From Agapetus fuscipes (Eukaryota > Arthropoda > Insecta > Trichoptera > Glossosomatidae), in NCBI GenBank assembly GCA_951799405.1, contig OX637356.1, positions 14,903,229 to 14,967,228 on the forward strand: a stretch of DNA of 64,000 nt, given 5' to 3'. Positions 1 through 10,199 of the stretch are shown here, piece after piece. The notes under the pieces were generated by a model. It made no database searches, was not told the origin of the DNA, and worked only from the letters and a program-made list of their open reading frames with translations. The number at the start of each line of letters is the position of its first letter. The stretch's first letter is position 1. A program made the translations under genes and the position numbers.

Positions 1-205
1 CTTTTCCAATGTCACCCCTATTTCAGGGAAGGTCGGCAAAAGTTGCAGGGTTTATGTTCATTGGAGGCTTGGCTATTAATTTTTAGGAACAAATGCTGCA
101 TTTTTAAACGCAAATTTACACGTGTCTGTTTTTGGGTACGCATTTAAAATCAATTTTTAATGTGAGCATATTTTTGCAATTAGATTATAGATTATTATAG
201 ATCTA
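1..205 (+). repeat. R1 repeat, 5' end cut by window
   Basis: R1 is the short dispersed repeat equal to the 3' end of the LINE at 41150-42209. This copy starts inside the conserved TGTCACCCCT block, is fairly diverged, and ends in the GATTATAG-type tail. Confidence 0.85.
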
Positions 206-207
206 TG

Positions 208-722
208 ACCGGTCCGTAGCTCAGTGGTAACACTGCGGACTCTGAATGGGAAGGTTGTGGGTTCGATTCCCGGCGGAGCACAAAAAATATACCATTTATA
301 TTTTCAAATTTGCTCTTCGCTAGATTGAAAAATTCATAAAACCTTTACCAATGACCAGTCTCCAAAGGTCCATCCAGCCTGACAGCAACTGGATCTTGCT
401 TGAGAATTGGCGCTTTGTAGCGGCGACGACCAAGCTCGTACAAAGGTCGATAGCTCAATTGGTAGAATGATTGTATTCCATGCCGAGAGCAAGGGTTCGA
501 TCTCAAGGTTTACTCAGCCTTTACAAGAAAAGAGAACCAGCCCCCCCGGCATCTGGGAAACCCCCACTTCAACTGAAAGTGGTTGGTGTGCGGCCGGCCC
601 CCTTACCCGTAAAAATAAATAGGTCCCGAATCACCACATGCGACCTCTTCGGGGATAACATAGGCAAAAAGTTACACTATATGGGTAGCTTAGTTGCGTT
701 TTTGCGTTTTCAACGCCTATAA
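208..722 (+). mobile_element. Composite SINE: SINE-A joined to SINE-B
   Basis: Two tRNA-like promoters lie in tandem. SINE-A (208-440) has an A-box-like TAGCTCAGTGG and a B-box-like GGTTCGATTCC, then a body ending GACCAAGCTCG. SINE-B (445-722) starts GGTCGATAGCTCAATTGG and ends in the family tail AAGTTACACTATATG. No target-site duplication was recognised. The short open frames across it are by-products. Confidence 0.85.
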
Positions 723-1130
723 AAATCATATGCAATCTATTTGAGTTTTATTGATGTGTGATTTTTTTTCATCGGCAAAACAAGGCACAAAATTAGCCGT
801 CCGGCAATTCCTGAAAACAAAACTGCCCTTGCAATGGCTTCGCTAAGTCCTTAACTGCCCCTGGGGGCAGGTTCTGTACTGCCCTTTTTTAATGGAATCC
901 GAGCTAGACCCTAGTAAAGTACAGTGATGGTTGACACTAAAGTGCGCGTTCGGAATTGGATCATTTCGTCGCGTCGATCGGATTTTAAACATTCTTATAA
1001 GATTATTTTTTTTGATTCGTAAAAAGGAATGCAATTCAACAACATGTTTTGTCGTGAGCAAAAAACCGTAGTACTATTATAAATAGATTCAAGTTTTTTA
1101 AAATTAATTATTCATTTCTAGCTACCCAAA
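723..1130. other. Unassigned AT-rich sequence
   Basis: No exon, RNA gene or repeat family recognised. It contains a short stretch beginning TTCGTCGCGTCGATCGG but nothing interpretable around it. Confidence 0.5.
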
Positions 1131-1135
1131 TCGTT

Positions 1136-1315
1136 TCCCCAGTGCTTATTTGATTTATCTACAATTTGATTCAAAGATGACCTTTCTATGAAATTGTCTT
1201 TTAAGAACCTTATTGTAAACAATCTGAGATAAGATAAAAAATGTACAACTCGATAATGTGAGAGTTGTTTAAATATTTTGAAAATCAATTTCCAGTTTTC
1301 ATAAGACACATTGGA
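1136..1315. mobile_element. MITE-3 fragment
   Basis: Shares the interior ACTCGATAATGTGAGAGTT and CATAAGACACATTGG blocks with copies at 48797-49045, 55990-56235 and (inverted) 40844-41114. Only one terminus (CCCCAGTGCTTATTTG) is present; the other end is replaced by X1 at about 1316. Confidence 0.7.
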
Positions 1316-1525
1316 TCAGCACATCCTTTGTGATTGGCACAAAGCAGTATAAAATGCATCTCGATGACGTTGCACCGAGTCGGTAACTTTGGGTTTTCGC
1401 TGTTTTATGTAGTAGACGTACAAGATAATCTAGAATCACTGCTGGGACGGGTCATAACTATCGGGAAGGCCTTCCGTCATAAAAATAAAGCATTGCATGA
1501 GCGTTCGTCCGGATAGAAGTGTATT
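1316..1525 (+). repeat. X1 dispersed repeat, left part
   Basis: Matches minus-strand copies at 47925-48215 and 45180-45425 over the blocks CTAGAATCACTGCTGGG and GGCCTTCCG. It breaks at GGATAGAAGTGTAT and resumes at about 2021, because a LINE fragment is inserted. The class of X1 is unknown. Confidence 0.7.
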
Positions 1526-2020
1526 ATTGAGTGACCGACTAGATTCTGTGCAAAGGAGGGCAGTGAAGTTGATCAATGATTCTTCTCTGATATCCGATCT
1601 GCAACCGCTCCAGCACAGAATAAAAGTTGGAATGCTCAGTCTTTTTTTATCGATATTACCACGGAAACTGTTTTAATGAGCTCCATTCATCAATCCCTCC
1701 CCCTCGCATTTCAGAAAGGTAAACTCGTACGACTGTCATTCATCCCTTTGCAGTCGATCTCAAAACTATGAGAACTTGGCTTTTCATGACTCATTCCTTT
1801 ACCAAACTGCCCGTTTATAGAATGATCTACCAGTATCTGTGTTCTCTTCCCAATTTAATCCAGTTTTATTCAAAACCAACATCAATCATCACTTCCTTGC
1901 AGCATCTCACTGTAGAAGAAAGAATTCAAGCAACACCTCTGCGGCACCCTTCCAGGTGGACATAGGCCCCCAAGACTTTCAAGAATTGGGGAGCCTCCCG
2001 CACACGATTCCTTAAAAAAA
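1526..2020 (+). pseudogene. LINE C-terminal fragment with nonsense mutation
   Basis: One frame reads LDSVQRRAVKLINDSSLISD from 1539. After an indel the frame continues with SFLYQTARL, then a stop where TGG (Trp) is usual in this LINE C-terminal motif, then NDLPVSVFSSQFN. The frame stays open to a TAA immediately before a poly(A) run near 2015. The pattern is that of the C-terminal region of insect CR1/jockey-type reverse transcriptases; the clade is not certain. The last ~90 bp (CACCTCTGCGGCAC onward) are related to the 3' tail of SINE-A copies at 42675-42990 and 63594-63910. It interrupts X1. Confidence 0.75.
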
Positions 2021-2060
2021 AAATAACGAAACGGGAATGAGGCTTGGTTTTCGCAATGAC
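2021..2060 (+). repeat. X1 dispersed repeat, continuation
   Basis: AACGAAACGGGAATGAGGCT and GGTTTTCGC resume the X1 sequence interrupted at 1525, as judged from the uninterrupted copy at 47925-48215. Confidence 0.6.
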
Positions 2061-2261
2061 CACAGTGTAAGTGTCCACCCTTTCATGCCATAGAGTACAA
2101 TCGGAAAGATGTAGCATCTCACCATAAGCAGATATAACTCTGGTTGTAGGTTTCTGTTTAGTCAACATTCCATCGGACCCACTATACGACAAGTCAATCT
2201 ACGAACTTATTCTTTCAGTTACTTACTTAGCTTAACTAAAATGTATGTGTTTTGTTTCCAG

Positions 2262-2322
2262 GTGATCCGCTAGGCGGGCTGCGTTCATGTTAGACATACA
2301 CCGGCACGACACTGACGATATG
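2262..2322 (+). other. Probable untranslated exon of a host gene
   Basis: The exon lies between a pyrimidine-rich acceptor (TTTTGTTTCCAG, ending 2261) and a consensus donor GTGAGT (from 2323). It is 61 nt, clearly more GC-rich than its surroundings and outside any repeat family seen here. All three frames contain a stop, which suits a 5' untranslated exon. Its last three bases are ATG, so a start codon would sit exactly at the exon junction. If it splices to the exon at 47184-47279 the intron is about 45 kb. Both the exon and its link to the downstream exon are inferred from splice signals only. Confidence 0.5.
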
Positions 2323-2357
2323 GTGAGTCCTCATCCATCAGCTTTCTGCTTCTTCCT

Positions 2358-2583
2358 ATATCTATAATCTATAATAATCTATAATCTAAGTTGCAAGGAT
2401 ATATTCATTTAAAGCTCTCAGATGTATGCCCACAAACCAACACGTGTAGTTCGCGCTTACAAATGCTGAATGCGTACTTACAAATAAAATCCAAACCTCA
2501 AATAAGCATAAGCCCCACAACTTTTGCCGGCCTTCCCTGAAACAGGGGTGACATTGGCAAAGTGAACCATTTTTTACAGTATG
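2358..2583 (-). repeat. R1 repeat
   Basis: Subfamily with AATATATCCTTGCAACTTAG and an ATTATAG-type tail. It is nearly full length and abuts a SINE-B body at 2580. Confidence 0.9.
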
Positions 2584-2705
2584 GGTAGAATGCTTGCATT
2601 CCAACCCGAGAGCAAGGGTTCGATCTCAAGGTTTACTCAGCCTTCACAAGAAAAGAGAACCAGCACCCCGGGAGCTGGGATACCCCCACTTCAACTTTTT
2701 TTTTA
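2580..2705 (+). mobile_element. SINE-B partial
   Basis: Starts within the tRNA-like head (GGGTAGAATGCTTGCATTCC) and stops at CCCCACTTCAACTTTT, so both ends are missing. Confidence 0.75.
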
Positions 2706-2917
2706 TCGAGAATCGAAAAGTGAACTACAACTTTCTCACCTGATATCTTGGTCATTTTTATCCAGTTTTTATCCCAAACTGCCTACTCCCCTGATTAGGT
2801 ACATTCCAAATATTATTTTCCTTTTTTAAAGCAGTCGAAACAGTGTGTCTGAAACTATGCGTGTCTGGAGACTTCGAGCTAATGTCAGTGTAAATTTGGC
2901 TATTCTTGGGTATGCGA

Positions 2918-3260
2918 GAAAGTTGGTAGAGTGCTTGCATTCCATGCTGTGAGCTCGGGTTCGAATCCCGCCGAGGGTGTCAGAAATGATTTCCCGTTTC
3001 GGTGTTTATTTCAAACCCCAAAATAAAATACCGGCAAGGCTTACTCAGCCTTCACAAGAAATGAGTACCAGCCCTCTCGGGAGCTGGGAAAACCCCCACT
3101 TCAACTGAAGTGGTTGGCGTAAGGCCGGCCCCCTTACCTGTAAAAATAAATAGGTTCAACTCGCCACACGCGACCCCTTCGGAGATAACGCGGCAAGAAG
3201 TTACACTGTATGTGTAGCTTAGTTGCGTTGTAGTTGCGTTGGTCTTGCAAGCGCTATGGT
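2918..3260 (+). mobile_element. SINE-B, nearly full length
   Basis: Carries TTGGTAGAGTGCTTGCATTC, a B-box-like GGTTCGAATCC, the body with GGAGCTGGGAAAACCCCCAC and the 3' end AAGTTACACTGTATGTG. The A-box region is damaged. Confidence 0.85.
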
Positions 3261-3343
3261 AGATACTTGCAGGGCTTTTTTACAAAACATTTAGCCCATA
3301 GCTGATCTACAGATCGTAAATTTTTGTATGGAAAATTCACGTT

Positions 3344-3563
3344 AATTTCAAGCGCCAATTCTCAACCAAGACCCAGTTTTTGTAAGGTTGGATGGACCTT
3401 TCAGTGACCGGTTTTTGGTAAAGGTTTATGAATTTTTCAACCCAGCGAAGAGCACATTTGGAAAAATAAATGGTATATTTTTGTGCTCCGCCGGGATTCA
3501 AATCCACAACCTTCCATTTAAGAGTCCGAAGTGTTGCCACTGGACTACGGATCGGTCCAAGAA
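3344..3563 (-). mobile_element. SINE-A, downstream of a 5S rRNA sequence
   Basis: Read on the minus strand, the tRNA-like head GGACCGATCCGTAGTCCAG starts two or three bases after the 3' end of the 5S sequence at 3566-3683. The head has GATTTGAATCCCGGCGGAGC as its B-box region and the usual body follows to CAAGCGCC-type sequence. This order suggests a chimeric 5S-tRNA SINE. Confidence 0.85.
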
Positions 3564-3565
3564 AT

Positions 3566-3683
3566 GCCAACAACACGCGGTGTAACTGAGCGGTCACCCA
3601 TCCAAGTAGCATCCGCGCCCAATGTTGCCTAACTTCGGTGATCTGATGAGAACCGGGGCTTTCAACATGGTATCTTCGTTGAC
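3566..3683 (-). pseudogene. 5S rRNA-derived sequence
   Basis: On the plus strand it starts GCCAACAACACGCGGTGT, continues with CGGTCACCCATCCAAGTA and CTAACTTCGGTGATC, and ends near CTTCGTTGAC. This is the reverse complement of a complete animal 5S rRNA of about 118 nt, including the internal control region. Scattered substitutions and a small indel after GTGT argue against a functional gene. Its exact abutment to SINE-A on the same strand favours a 5S-headed SINE over a stray 5S pseudogene. Confidence 0.85.
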
Positions 3684-3783
3684 AAACCACCGTTAGACAC
3701 CAAAGAACTCTTGAGCTGATTTTGCAATGAGGATTCGCGTTGACCAATTGGCATTTCATCAAAACTTTTTGGATTCTTTCGCG

Positions 3784-3960
3784 TTGTATTATATTCTATT
3801 CGCACTTCTTTTATCTGCCGACGTTTCGTTTCCACTAGCGAGAAACATCTACAAGGCTGGTTATCGATACGACGCGATGGCTTTCGTGTCTGCTTTCTGT
3901 ATGGGTGTATCATGCGCTATCTTTATCTCCACCGTCGTTTTCCGTTGAAATAGTTGGAGT
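3784..3960 (-). mobile_element. Possible retroelement terminus with hammerhead-like motif
   Basis: On the minus strand a TTGTAGAT segment is followed by a GTTTC / GAAAC stem and GAAACGTCGGC (about 3826-3868). This resembles, in degenerate form, the motif seen at 4160-4195 and 14583-14616. The 73-residue plus-strand open frame across it has no recognisable domain and is treated as chance. Confidence 0.35.
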
Positions 3961-3989
3961 TTATAAGCTGTAGCTTAAATCTAATGTAA

Positions 3990-4330
3990 ACAACAATTGA
4001 GAGAAGTTACGGAAGCTCCAGATCCTACAGACCACGGCAACAGATCCCGGAAAGCATCACTCCAGCATCATCAGCCGGCCGTGTAAGCCTTCAACTCTTA
4101 TTCAATTGAGAGAAGTTTCCCGGGATCTGTTGCCGTGGTTTATGGGAGCTGGAGCTTCCGGACGTTTCACCCATGTCTACGATGGGCTTCTTCAGCGTGA
4201 AATTTCAATTAAGAAGATGATCTTGATGAAAACTGTGAAGCTCCAGCATCCATAGACCACGGCAACAGATCCCGGAAAACTTTTCTCCTGAATCATCAGC
4301 TAGCTGTGTAAGCCTAAAACTCATGTTCAA
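3990..4330. mobile_element. Foldback element with hammerhead-like motif
   Basis: Repeats CCACGGCAACAGATCCCGG in direct and inverted orientation three times, with GGACGTTTCACCCATG inside. It is related to the elements at 11556-11758 and 45640-45815. This copy looks like one and a half units, with a head-inverted partial unit at 4010-4105. Confidence 0.7.
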
Positions 4331-4796
4331 CACTGTTTGTTTGAAATCCTTGAATGTAGGTACAAGTCAATGGTAGGTACCCATGTATGTACATATATTC
4401 GTACTTATACTTTCTCCAATCCAATAACCCCCTTAATCCATCATGATTTTCAATTTGAGTTGTAATTTTGACACGTCTCTTCCGTTAGACAAAAGCCACA
4501 TTAATTATTTGCGAAAAATAAATTGCAACTTATGAACAAATCGTTTGAAAATAAATCACTTAAAAAGTATGTCAAAAACAAAAAAATGAGAAGGGAATTT
4601 ATGGGTTAAAGAGAAATGCAAGCTGAAAGAGGATGTGAAAGTAATGGTACGAAAGAATGTGATGAAATGTTATGGATATGTAGAAAAAAATATGATAGTA
4701 ATTGAAGGATTGATAAAGTGCTACTATGTACAGAAGAAAAAGGAAAGAAAAAATGAGGAAGAGAAGACTGAGTATAAATGAAAAAGAAGGTGTGTA
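4331..4796. other. Unassigned AT-rich sequence
   Basis: The stretch is A-rich and includes AAAGAAAAAATGAGGAAGAG-like purine runs. No gene or repeat boundary seen. Confidence 0.4.
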
Positions 4797-4925
4797 ATCT
4801 AATCTAATCTAAGTTGCAAATATATGTAACATTAGAGATTCACATTATATGTTTTATTTTCACAAACAGACACGTATAAGTTTGCGCTTAAACATGCCGC
4901 ATGTAGTCCTCATTTAGAAAAAAAA
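4797..4925 (-). repeat. R1 repeat, 3' half
   Basis: Starts with the inverted (GATTA)n tail and ends after ATGCCGCATGTAGTCCT, so only the 3' half is present. Confidence 0.8.
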
Positions 4926-4984
4926 TGTTAAGAACTGTATGCAAAGAGTGAATGAATGAAGAAAGTGATTTATATTAATTAATC

Positions 4985-5285
4985 TGTTACTGTATCCTAC
5001 CTCCGTTCCACTAGAGGGGGCCGGTACCTCCGAAGATGCGTCTCTACTTTTTTCTGTCCTTGCTTACCTCCTTCATCTCTTTAAGATTCATCACTTTCTT
5101 CATACATACGCTTCTCTTATTCTCACTCTTCAGGTTCCAATCTTCCGCAATCTCACCTATTTGTTCTGTCCATTCCTTCTTCGGTCTTCACCTTCCACGC
5201 TTTCCTCTGACATTTCCTCTGTACACTTTCTTCGTTAGTCGTTCCATTCTTTCAAGATGTCCGAACCATCTCATTTACTTTTATG
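4985..5285 (-). pseudogene. LINE C-terminal fragment, divergent relative
   Basis: The minus-strand translation carries the HLERM, GRPKK and KKVMNLK-like motifs found at the C-terminus of the 19925-21412 LINE, with different flanking sequence. It is a related but distinct, decayed family; its 3' end near 4985 has CCCTCTAGTGG-type sequence shared with 29853-30045 and 53942-54185. Confidence 0.65.
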
Positions 5286-5289
5286 TACT

Positions 5290-5990
5290 TTGATGCTTAT
5301 ATTCTCTTTTATACCACAATATTAAATGTGATATTCAACGTTTTGAAGAAGTGAAGGCAAATTGGCAAGTTTTTTGAGGCTCTTGTCACCCCATTGGAGT
5401 GATGACAAAGTAACTAAAATCGAAGTAAATTTGTGATGAATAAATACAGCTTCTTTCAGTAAAAAATGAGTTTTAACATAAAAAGTAACTTTGCTAATCG
5501 ATCTGTTATAAATCATCTATTTCAGCGCCTGTATGGAGCGATGACTAGGTAATTTTTAATCTTTCTCCCTGAAATTTCAGGGCCATCTGGTCGGTGAAAG
5601 TTGACTGGAGTAGATATCAGAATAATGACGATCCTAACTCCTGAAAGGCTTGTTCAATTTCATAATTATTTAATGAAGGTTGGATGAAATTTGTGTGATC
5701 TTAAAAAATCCAAAAGATTCGAATATTTCCTTCAGTTTCTTGCTAGGTGTCATCTCTCCAACCTATTGTAAATCTTAGATGGAATCATACCATAATGTTG
5801 GGAATTTTGGCGGTCGCTGGTGATGGGTTGGAGCTTCAAGTGAAAGATTTGTTTCTTGCTTGATACATAGAACTTTATTATAAAATTTATTACAGACTTT
5901 ATTTCAACAAGAAGACTGGTGACTTTACTAGTCAGAATATGATGCGAGAGAAGAACACATAATTAGGAGAACCATTCACCTCTTTCATTA
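5290..5990. other. Unassigned sequence
   Basis: No repeat family, exon or RNA gene recognised. The minus-strand 64-residue frame at 5322-5516 has no recognisable domain. Confidence 0.5.
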
Positions 5991-5999
5991 ATTTCATAA

Positions 6000-6180
6000 T
6001 TGTCACCCCTGTTTCAAGGAATGTCGGCAAGAGTTGCAGGGCTTATGTTCATTTGAGGTTTGGATTTTATTTGTAAGTACACAATCAGCATTTGTAAGCG
6101 CGAACTACACGTGTTTGTTTGTGGGCATACATCTGAGAGCTTTGAATGAATATATCCTTGCAACATAGATTAATTATAGA
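6000..6180 (+). repeat. R1 repeat, 5' truncated
   Basis: Begins at TGTCACCCCTGTTTCAAGG and runs to the GCAACATAGATTA tail. Subfamily with CACGTGTTTGTTTGTGGGC. Confidence 0.9.
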
Positions 6181-6237
6181 TTCCTTATATATTATGGGTC
6201 TGCTACCCGTCAAGAAAATTTATATAAATGTATATTT

Positions 6238-6445
6238 TTTTAAATAGATTTGGGAAGAGGAATACATTTCACAAACCCATTTTTCCTGGCCAGTTGTCTT
6301 CATGCGAAAGCAGAAGCTTGCGTGCATGCAATGGCCTATGTTGAATCAGGGTCGAAGTTATGGTCAAATGGGTCAGACATGATTCGAGCCAACGTTATTC
6401 TGTCCCAAATACGCTAGTCGTATAAGCGACTTGACCCCACGGCCA
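6238..6445 (-). mobile_element. SINE-C
   Basis: On the minus strand it reads TTATGGCCGTGGGGTCAAG, then an ACCATAACTTCGACCCTG block, then the 3' end CACAAATCTATTT. This is a class-II tRNA-like (Leu/Ser-type) head with a separate body. The B-box is eroded here. Confidence 0.75.
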
Positions 6446-6458
6446 TAACACCGACAAT

Positions 6459-6713
6459 CGCCACCTTGAAGGTAAAACTGTATAAGTACTGATTCATTGA
6501 TTTATTAAATTGTGGATAAAACATGTTATTGTGTGTAACTTCTCATAATAAGTAAACTAATTTTAAAGAAATGCTCATGACAAACTTCTAGCCTACAGGG
6601 TTTTTACTTTTTTTTAGTGTTTTCTCTCGTGGAAAATAGAAAAAAGTGCATTTACCTAAAAAAAACAACGTAGCGTAGTATGTCACTTATTCAGTTTTAC
6701 CTTTAAGGTGTCG
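6459..6713. mobile_element. MITE-1, complete
   Basis: Terminal inverted repeats are ACCTTGAAGGTAAAACTG and CAGTTTTACCTTTAAGGT. The interior has CTTCTCATAATAAGT and GTTTTCTCTCGTGGAAAA. It has no coding capacity. The intact relative lies at 61649-61904. Confidence 0.85.
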
Positions 6714-6717
6714 ATGT

Positions 6718-6945
6718 AGAAATTTAAGATTCATAAATGGTTCACTTTGTCAATGTCATCCTGTTTCAGGGAAGGTTGGCAAGAGTTGCAGGGCTTATCT
6801 TCATTTGAGATTGGGATTTTTATACTGTAGGTCCACATGCGGCATGTGTGAGGGCGAAATTATGCGTGTCTGCTTGTGGGAATGCATATAATATGAATCT
6901 CAAATGATACATATCTTTGCAGCTTAGATTAGATTAGATAAGAAA
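6718..6945 (+). repeat. R1 repeat, LINE-like subfamily
   Basis: Close to the LINE 3' end, with CACATGCGGCATGTG, CTGCTTGTGGGAATGCAT and a GATTA tail. It lacks the 5' CTTGACTTATAGG segment. Confidence 0.9.
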
Positions 6946-6949
6946 CGTA

Positions 6950-7065
6950 TGAAAAGGTGATGGATATGAATGAATTGAAATAGGTAGGTAGGTAAGGATA
7001 GGAAGTAATAGAGGCATCCTAGCAGGGGCTCTGGCGGAATGGCGACAGAGTTACAGTAGGTACAG
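6950..7065 (+). pseudogene. LINE 3' end fragment
   Basis: ATGAAAAGGTGATGGATATG followed by AATGGCGACAGAGTTACAG matches the 53942-54185 fragment. Only the last codons and the start of the 3' untranslated region remain. Confidence 0.65.
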
Positions 7066-7424
7066 TTACCGACTATATTTCTACAATTAAATATTTTTTA
7101 GTGACTATAGCGTAGACCGCATGTAACCATGCTACTCTCGGTTTGTTCGGCGTCCGTTTCGGCCATCTAGGGTTGCTTTTAAGATGGTATCTCTACCACC
7201 CACCCCCACCCTCTTCTATCGGGCATTGACCGCCCACCCCTTCTCCCTCCCACCTCCCCCACCCACCCACTTTCAGCATCTTTGTTTCAGCTCTGTGAAT
7301 TGAATTTTGCCACTTGATTATTTTATTTGGTAGTAAAAGTTGTACTGACTTAAGTGGTGAGATGTAAGGAATAACTATTGACTAGTAGCAGGTGTAAATA
7401 ATTTATTCTCTAAGATAACTTAGG
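7066..7424. other. Unassigned, with pyrimidine-rich low-complexity tract
   Basis: A C-rich tract (7195-7270) made of CCCACC-type runs lies in otherwise featureless sequence. Confidence 0.6.
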
Positions 7425-7676
7425 TTCTTCGACTAATAGGCTGGTATGAGGCGGATCATCCATGCTGTAAAAACTTGGTTCACTTTTGCCAATGCCACCC
7501 CGGTTTCAGGAAAAGGAGGTAGGAGTTGCAAAACGTATGCTAATGTGAGGTTTGGTATACTTTGTATGTGCACATGCAGAATGTGTAAGCGCGAACTTGC
7601 ATGTGCCTAATTTTGGGCATGAATTAAATATGAACCTTAAATTTGAATACGCCTTGGCAACTGAGATAATAGATTA
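7425..7676 (+). repeat. R1 repeat, complete
   Basis: Starts with the conserved GGCTGGTATGAGGCGGATCA variant and has GTTCACTTTTGCC. It ends GCAACTGAGATAATAG. Confidence 0.85.
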
Positions 7677-7829
7677 AGTATATAGTTTTGACTTATAGTT
7701 TGGTACGAAGTCGACTAGCCATACTGTAAAAAATAGTATACTTAATTTCTTCCCTTACAAATATTTGTAACCATTTTACAATTCATGTTATTTTTTAATC
7801 AACAATTCAATTATTAAGTTGTTTTGATT

Positions 7830-8130
7830 CTAACCATCCATACTATAAAATATTCACTTTCCAAATATTACTCCTGATTCGGGGAAGGGCGACAAAAGTT
7901 GGAAGGCTTATGCTCATTTGAGATTTGGGAAACACTAAATAAATTGGAAATCCTTTATGATTTTTTTAAAAGCATTTCTTTACAATAAGTTCATTTACTA
8001 TTAGAAGTTGCACACAATAAAATTTTGTAAACACTATTTCTTAAATCTGTGAATCAGCACTTACGTATTCATTTTTACCTTAATTGTGGCGATATCTTTG
8101 CAACTTAGATTATAGATATTATATATTAGA
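7830..8130 (+). repeat. R1 repeat interrupted by MITE-1
   Basis: R1 sequence runs to GCTCATTTGAGATTTGGGA (about 7930) and resumes ATATCTTTGCAACTTAG at 8093. The gap holds a MITE-1. Confidence 0.75.
7931..8093 (-). mobile_element. MITE-1 fragment inside R1
   Basis: The minus strand reads TCGCCACAATTAAGGTAAAA, then CTGATTCAC and GTTGCACAC blocks, as in 61649-61904. It is truncated at one end. Confidence 0.7.
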
Positions 8131-8859
8131 CACCTACTATATGAAAAATCATGTAAGTATTTTTTTTACTTTATAATTTAGTTTGTTGTCAAAAAAGGAA
8201 ACTAAATTGTAAAGCAAACATTTATCCCAGGGGTGTACACGCTACACAGCGATCCCGGCATTCAAATGATTAATCTCTGTGTACAGCCCTGGCCGGAGAA
8301 ACTTTTCAGGGCTGCCCTCTATTCAATTACTTTAACTAATTGAACGCCGCTGTGTGTTCAGTCCTCGTGTTTGCCACGTCTTGTCTCCACTTGATTCTAG
8401 TGATTTCGCATGTGGCCCCAAATTTCGCATAAATCCCGGGAAATGTCGCCGTTTGGGGCGCGAGACGGCGCTGCTGGACAATAGTTGCGGAGCGACCCTA
8501 GAAAACAAGTTGTGACAACCCTAAATGTGGAGCAGGGTTGCGTGAAACTGGTATTCCGAATCCCAGTTTTAACCGAGTGAATAGTTCATGCATAGACGAC
8601 ATGCAAGTAGCGTATTTTGGCCTGTTGTAGCTATTTTCAGTCAGGCAAAATGAAGTTAAAGGAAAAAAATATACATTTAATGTTTGTTTTAAAGTAATAA
8701 ATAACCCTTAAAATATTGCATTGCATTTTTCACGGTTATTTTCAATTTATCGTAGAGCTGTTGGTCGTAGACGCGTAGAGGCCTTCTTCGTTAAGTTTCG
8801 TGAAAAAATCTATTAACCAAGTTGCATAGAAATTTAAAAGTTGAAGATTTACACTAAAT
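8131..8859. other. Unassigned sequence
   Basis: Contains GGGGTGTACACGCTACACAG and a GC-richer block around 8400-8560. No frame or repeat could be supported. Confidence 0.5.
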
Positions 8860-9085
8860 GCAGGCGTGTAGGTTCGTGCTTACATATACTGCATGTGGAG
8901 GTAGTCACATGACAGCTAGCTCTCTACGATACTTCTTCTTCTTCAACTACAGGCGAAAGGAATTAGGACATACATGCCGCATGTGTTTTTATACATAAAA
9001 ATCCAAATCTCAAATGAACAAAAAAAAATTAAACTCTTGGCACCTTTCACTGAAGCAGGAGCGCATTCACAAAAGTGAACCAAGT
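8860..9085 (-). repeat. R1 repeat, degraded
   Basis: CCAAATCTCAAATGAAC, a decayed AGCAGGAGCGCATTCAC block and AAGTGAACCAAG remain. A ~65-bp unrelated stretch splits the 3' part. Confidence 0.6.
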
Positions 9086-9734
9086 ATTTACTACATAAGG
9101 GGTCAGCCACATACTAACCCATCAATCAAGGAACAAAAATACGGTAATTTGTACTTAAATTAAGAGCTTATACAAGAAGAATTGGGGACCATGTGTATGC
9201 TCAAACCTTCCTCATACACGTCCTGTATGTATGTGTCAGAAGGACCCACAGCACATGGGCGCTCATGCAAAACTGTATATTTTCTCAAGTGGCAGAAGTA
9301 AAAGCAAGAACCTCTAGGTCAGAGGCGTAACGATGACTCTAAAAGTAAGTGGTTCGATTTTGCTGAAGGTACTCCTAGTTGCATACCTGGGGTGGCACTC
9401 CTTGTGGGATTGTTGCTAGATCACGGGCAGCGTGAAGAATATTAAAAGAAAACCTACAGAAAGCGAAAAACCGGTAAACCGGTATTGGAGACTTGTTGTA
9501 TGGGTAGTCCTCCCTATGGGTTTGGGTCATAATAGGTAGGCCGACCCTGCAGGGATCGTTAACGGGTCGTCGCAGGTCACGTCGCGACTGCCGACAGTTT
9601 TTACGGCAACAGTCTTCAGCCGCTGAATACGTCATGAGGTTATTCCTTTTTGTTTGTGCGCTTTCGGGTCGCTCCCCCACAAGGTAGGCGGAAAGCCTCA
9701 CCGGGAAAATGACCTCATCCCTAAATTATAAAAG
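9086..9734. other. Unassigned sequence with GC-richer core
   Basis: 9360-9700 is more GC-rich than average and holds a 108-residue minus-strand frame with no recognisable domain. No splice structure is visible. It could be a decayed element of a family absent elsewhere in the window. Confidence 0.4.
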
Positions 9735-9945
9735 ATACGCGTGCGGAAAGGTAGGTGAGTGTAAAAAGATAGGTGGAAAGATACTTGTGTGGAATGATAC
9801 AAATAAAGAATGTAAAAAATACGCGTGTTTAAAGGAACGTATTATGTAATGTGTACAAAGATTAATGTTTTGAAAGATACATGAGTGAAAAGATACGTGT
9901 GTAAAGACGTGTGTGTGAAAGGCTACTTATTATGTACAATGAGTA
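9735..9945 (+). repeat. Degenerate short tandem repeat
   Basis: Irregular reiteration of an AAAGATACGTGTGT-like word, with many variants such as AGATACTTGTGTGG and AGATACATGAGTG. Confidence 0.6.
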
Positions 9946-9947
9946 GT

Positions 9948-10192
9948 TCCTTGTCTTATAGGTTGGTATGAGGCTGACCACCCAAACTGTAAAAACTGTT
10001 TCACTTTGCCAACGTCACTCCTGTGTCAGGGAAGGTCAACAAAAGTTGTAGGGCTTATGTTCATTTGAGGTTTGGATTTTATTTGTAAGTACTTATTCAG
10101 CATTTGTAAGTGCGAACTACACGTGTTTGTTTGTGGGCATGCATTTGAGAGCTTTAAATGTTAATATATTTTTGCAACTTAGATTATAGATT
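9948..10192 (+). repeat. R1 repeat, complete
   Basis: Full 5' boundary (CTTGTCTTATAGGTTGG) and 3' end GCAACTTAGATTATAG. Subfamily with CACGTGTTTGTTTGTGGGC. Confidence 0.92.
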
Positions 10193-10199
10193 AAATTAC

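Noticed and set aside
208..280. Functional tRNA gene
   Set aside because: The A- and B-box-like sequences recur many times attached to SINE bodies, and I could not form a convincing cloverleaf with an acceptor stem.
3566..3683. Functional 5S rRNA gene
   Set aside because: Substitutions, a small indel and the missing T-run terminator after the 3' end indicate a derived copy.
3337..3762. 141-residue minus-strand reading frame
   Set aside because: It crosses the 5S sequence and SINE-A; no protein family pattern is visible.
3727..3948. 73-residue hydrophobic plus-strand frame as a membrane protein
   Set aside because: The opposite strand carries a hammerhead-like retroelement terminus that explains the sequence better; there is no splice or promoter support.
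9375..9701. 108-residue minus-strand reading frame as a gene
   Set aside because: No domain, splice site or repeat match; GC-richer composition alone makes chance open frames longer.
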